From Leishmania martiniquensis (taxonomy: Eukaryota > Euglenozoa > Kinetoplastea > Trypanosomatida > Trypanosomatidae), in assembly GCF_017916325.1 (NCBI RefSeq), contig NC_090171.1, positions 110,001 to 147,500 on the forward strand: a stretch of DNA of 37,500 nt, in the 5' to 3' direction. A program made the translations under genes and the position numbers. Below are positions 36,748-37,500 of the stretch, piece after piece. Below the pieces are notes generated by a model. That model saw nothing but the letters and a program-made list of their open reading frames with translations. It was not told where the DNA came from and made no database searches. Position 1 is the stretch's first letter, and the number at the start of each line of letters is the position of its first letter.

Positions 36748-37500
36748 CTAAAGCAGACCTAAACTCTTCATGTACATGCGAGACTCATAGCTCCCGTAAC
36801 CATCGCTAAGCGAGTCGTCGTTGGACTCGGGAGGCAAGTTTGCCTCGCCTTCACGGGAGCGAGCCACTCCACCAGGCCCACCTGCGGGATTGGCGGCTGC
36901 GCTGAGCTCGCGATAGGTTGCGCCGGCGCCGCTGTCGGTGGCTCTCACCTCCTGTTTATCCTCCACAGCCGTAGTTCTCGTGGCGGCGCGCCCCTGTGCG
37001 TCGTCGTGGTTACTATTTGCTGCCATGGTGCTGCTCTGAGCAGGTGGCAGCGTCCCCTCACGGGCCGGCCTTCGCACCGGCGCCTCGGCGGTGCTACTGG
37101 AGACTGGAGGTGCGCGGCTGGCAGCGGCGGCGGACACTCCAGTTCCCGTTCGACTAAGGGGTTGCCGGCTTGATGACTCGGGTGGCATTCGGCGGTACGG
37201 CGGAACAACGGCGTCCGCTGGCGTGTACAAAGAGGATGATGCCTGTGGTACTGCTGCCGCGGCAGGTGGGCTGACGACGGGTGCCTGGCGACTCTGCTGC
37301 GGCTGCTGCAGTGACGACGGTGGCTGCTGTGTCTCGAGCGAGGTGAGGTTGCTCGAGAAGGAAGTTTGCGCCGTGCCGCTGGGGATAGAAGCGTCCGGCC
37401 GCGACAGCTGCTTGGGGTCGACCCAGTTGAGGCGCGAGCTCGACGTCGGCAGCTTGCTTATGGTGGTGGACGAGCTCAAGAGGGGGTTTGCACGGCGGCC
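36748..37500 (-). CDS. C-terminal part of a Ser/Pro/Ala/Gln-rich protein (partial)
   Basis: The frame is open to the right edge of the window, so the gene is cut at its 5' end; 250 residues are visible. The frame's first possible start inside the window is a TTG at 37479, which is not a real start. The visible part is of low complexity: Ser/Thr-rich at first, then Pro/Gln/Ala-rich (SSLQQPQQSRQAPVV, PPAAAAVPQASSS), then Arg/Pro/Ala/Thr-rich. It ends with an acidic Ser-rich stretch and a conserved-looking tail, DSLSDGYGSYESRMYMKSLGLL. No domain, membrane segment or cysteine motif is seen. It is probably the disordered C-terminal region of a larger protein, whose function must be read from the part outside the window. 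Confidence 0.75.
   Translation of the reverse strand, partial: GRRANPLLSSSTTISKLPTSSSRLNWVDPKQLSRPDASIPSGTAQTSFSSNLTSLETQQPPSSLQQPQQSRQAPVVSPPAAAAVPQASSSLYTPADAVVPPYRRMPPESSSRQPLSRTGTGVSAAAASRAPPVSSSTAEAPVRRPAREGTLPPAQSSTMAANSNHDDAQGRAATRTTAVEDKQEVRATDSGAGATYRELSAAANPAGGPGGVARSREGEANLPPESNDDSLSDGYGSYESRMYMKSLGLL

Overview
The window looks like nuclear DNA from a trypanosomatid, most probably Leishmania. All fourteen supported genes lie on the minus strand. None shows an intron. They are separated by long, low-complexity gaps rich in purine runs, CA/GT and GA tracts. On the coding strand, most genes have a pyrimidine tract followed by an AG a short way upstream of the first good ATG, the usual spliced-leader trans-splicing arrangement. 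The gene content also fits: a bacterial-type RNase HII with a leader, a divergent TFIIA gamma, an AAAP-type amino acid permease and several trypanosomatid-style unknown proteins. The window is therefore one stretch of a single directional gene cluster, transcribed from high to low coordinates. No rRNA, tRNA, CRISPR or protein-coding mobile element was found.

In transcription order (right to left) the genes are: the C-terminal part of a Ser/Pro/Ala/Gln-rich protein running off the right edge (36748-37500); a mitochondrial helical-repeat protein (33019-34467); TFIIA gamma (30315-30854); an amino acid permease (26614-28125); a short LRR-like unknown (24864-25460); a coiled-coil/PDZ-like protein (22338-23672); a 167-residue unknown (21165-21668); a 664-residue Ser-rich, probably nuclear protein (17966-19960); a 152-residue unknown (12778-13236); a PIP kinase (10842-12203); EMC3 (8878-9657); an IQ-motif protein (6060-7550); NOP10 (4020-4211); and RNase HII (1366-2799). 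The genes do not form a pathway. They cover RNA processing, transcription, ER insertion, lipid signalling, transport and mitochondrial RNA biology, as expected where clusters are not functional operons.

The outstanding non-coding structure is a tandem array at 13981-17243. A 1230-bp unit is present about 2.65 times, essentially identical, in the largest gap of the window (13237-17965). Each full unit holds two copies of a 123-bp box, five in all, and the last unit stops just before its second box would start. The composition and context suggest a SIDER-like degenerate retroposon that was later amplified, but that name rests on recollection and needs a search. Other points of note are compact inverted repeats at 4415-4469, 5444-5464 and 35941-35967, an AT-rich block next to the array, and large lineage-specific insertions in RNase HII and TFIIA gamma.

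Several minus-strand reading frames stay open for 58-134 codons upstream of the likely start, sometimes only from a non-ATG codon. I chose starts at the first ATG downstream of the best acceptor, so they differ from the longest open frame.
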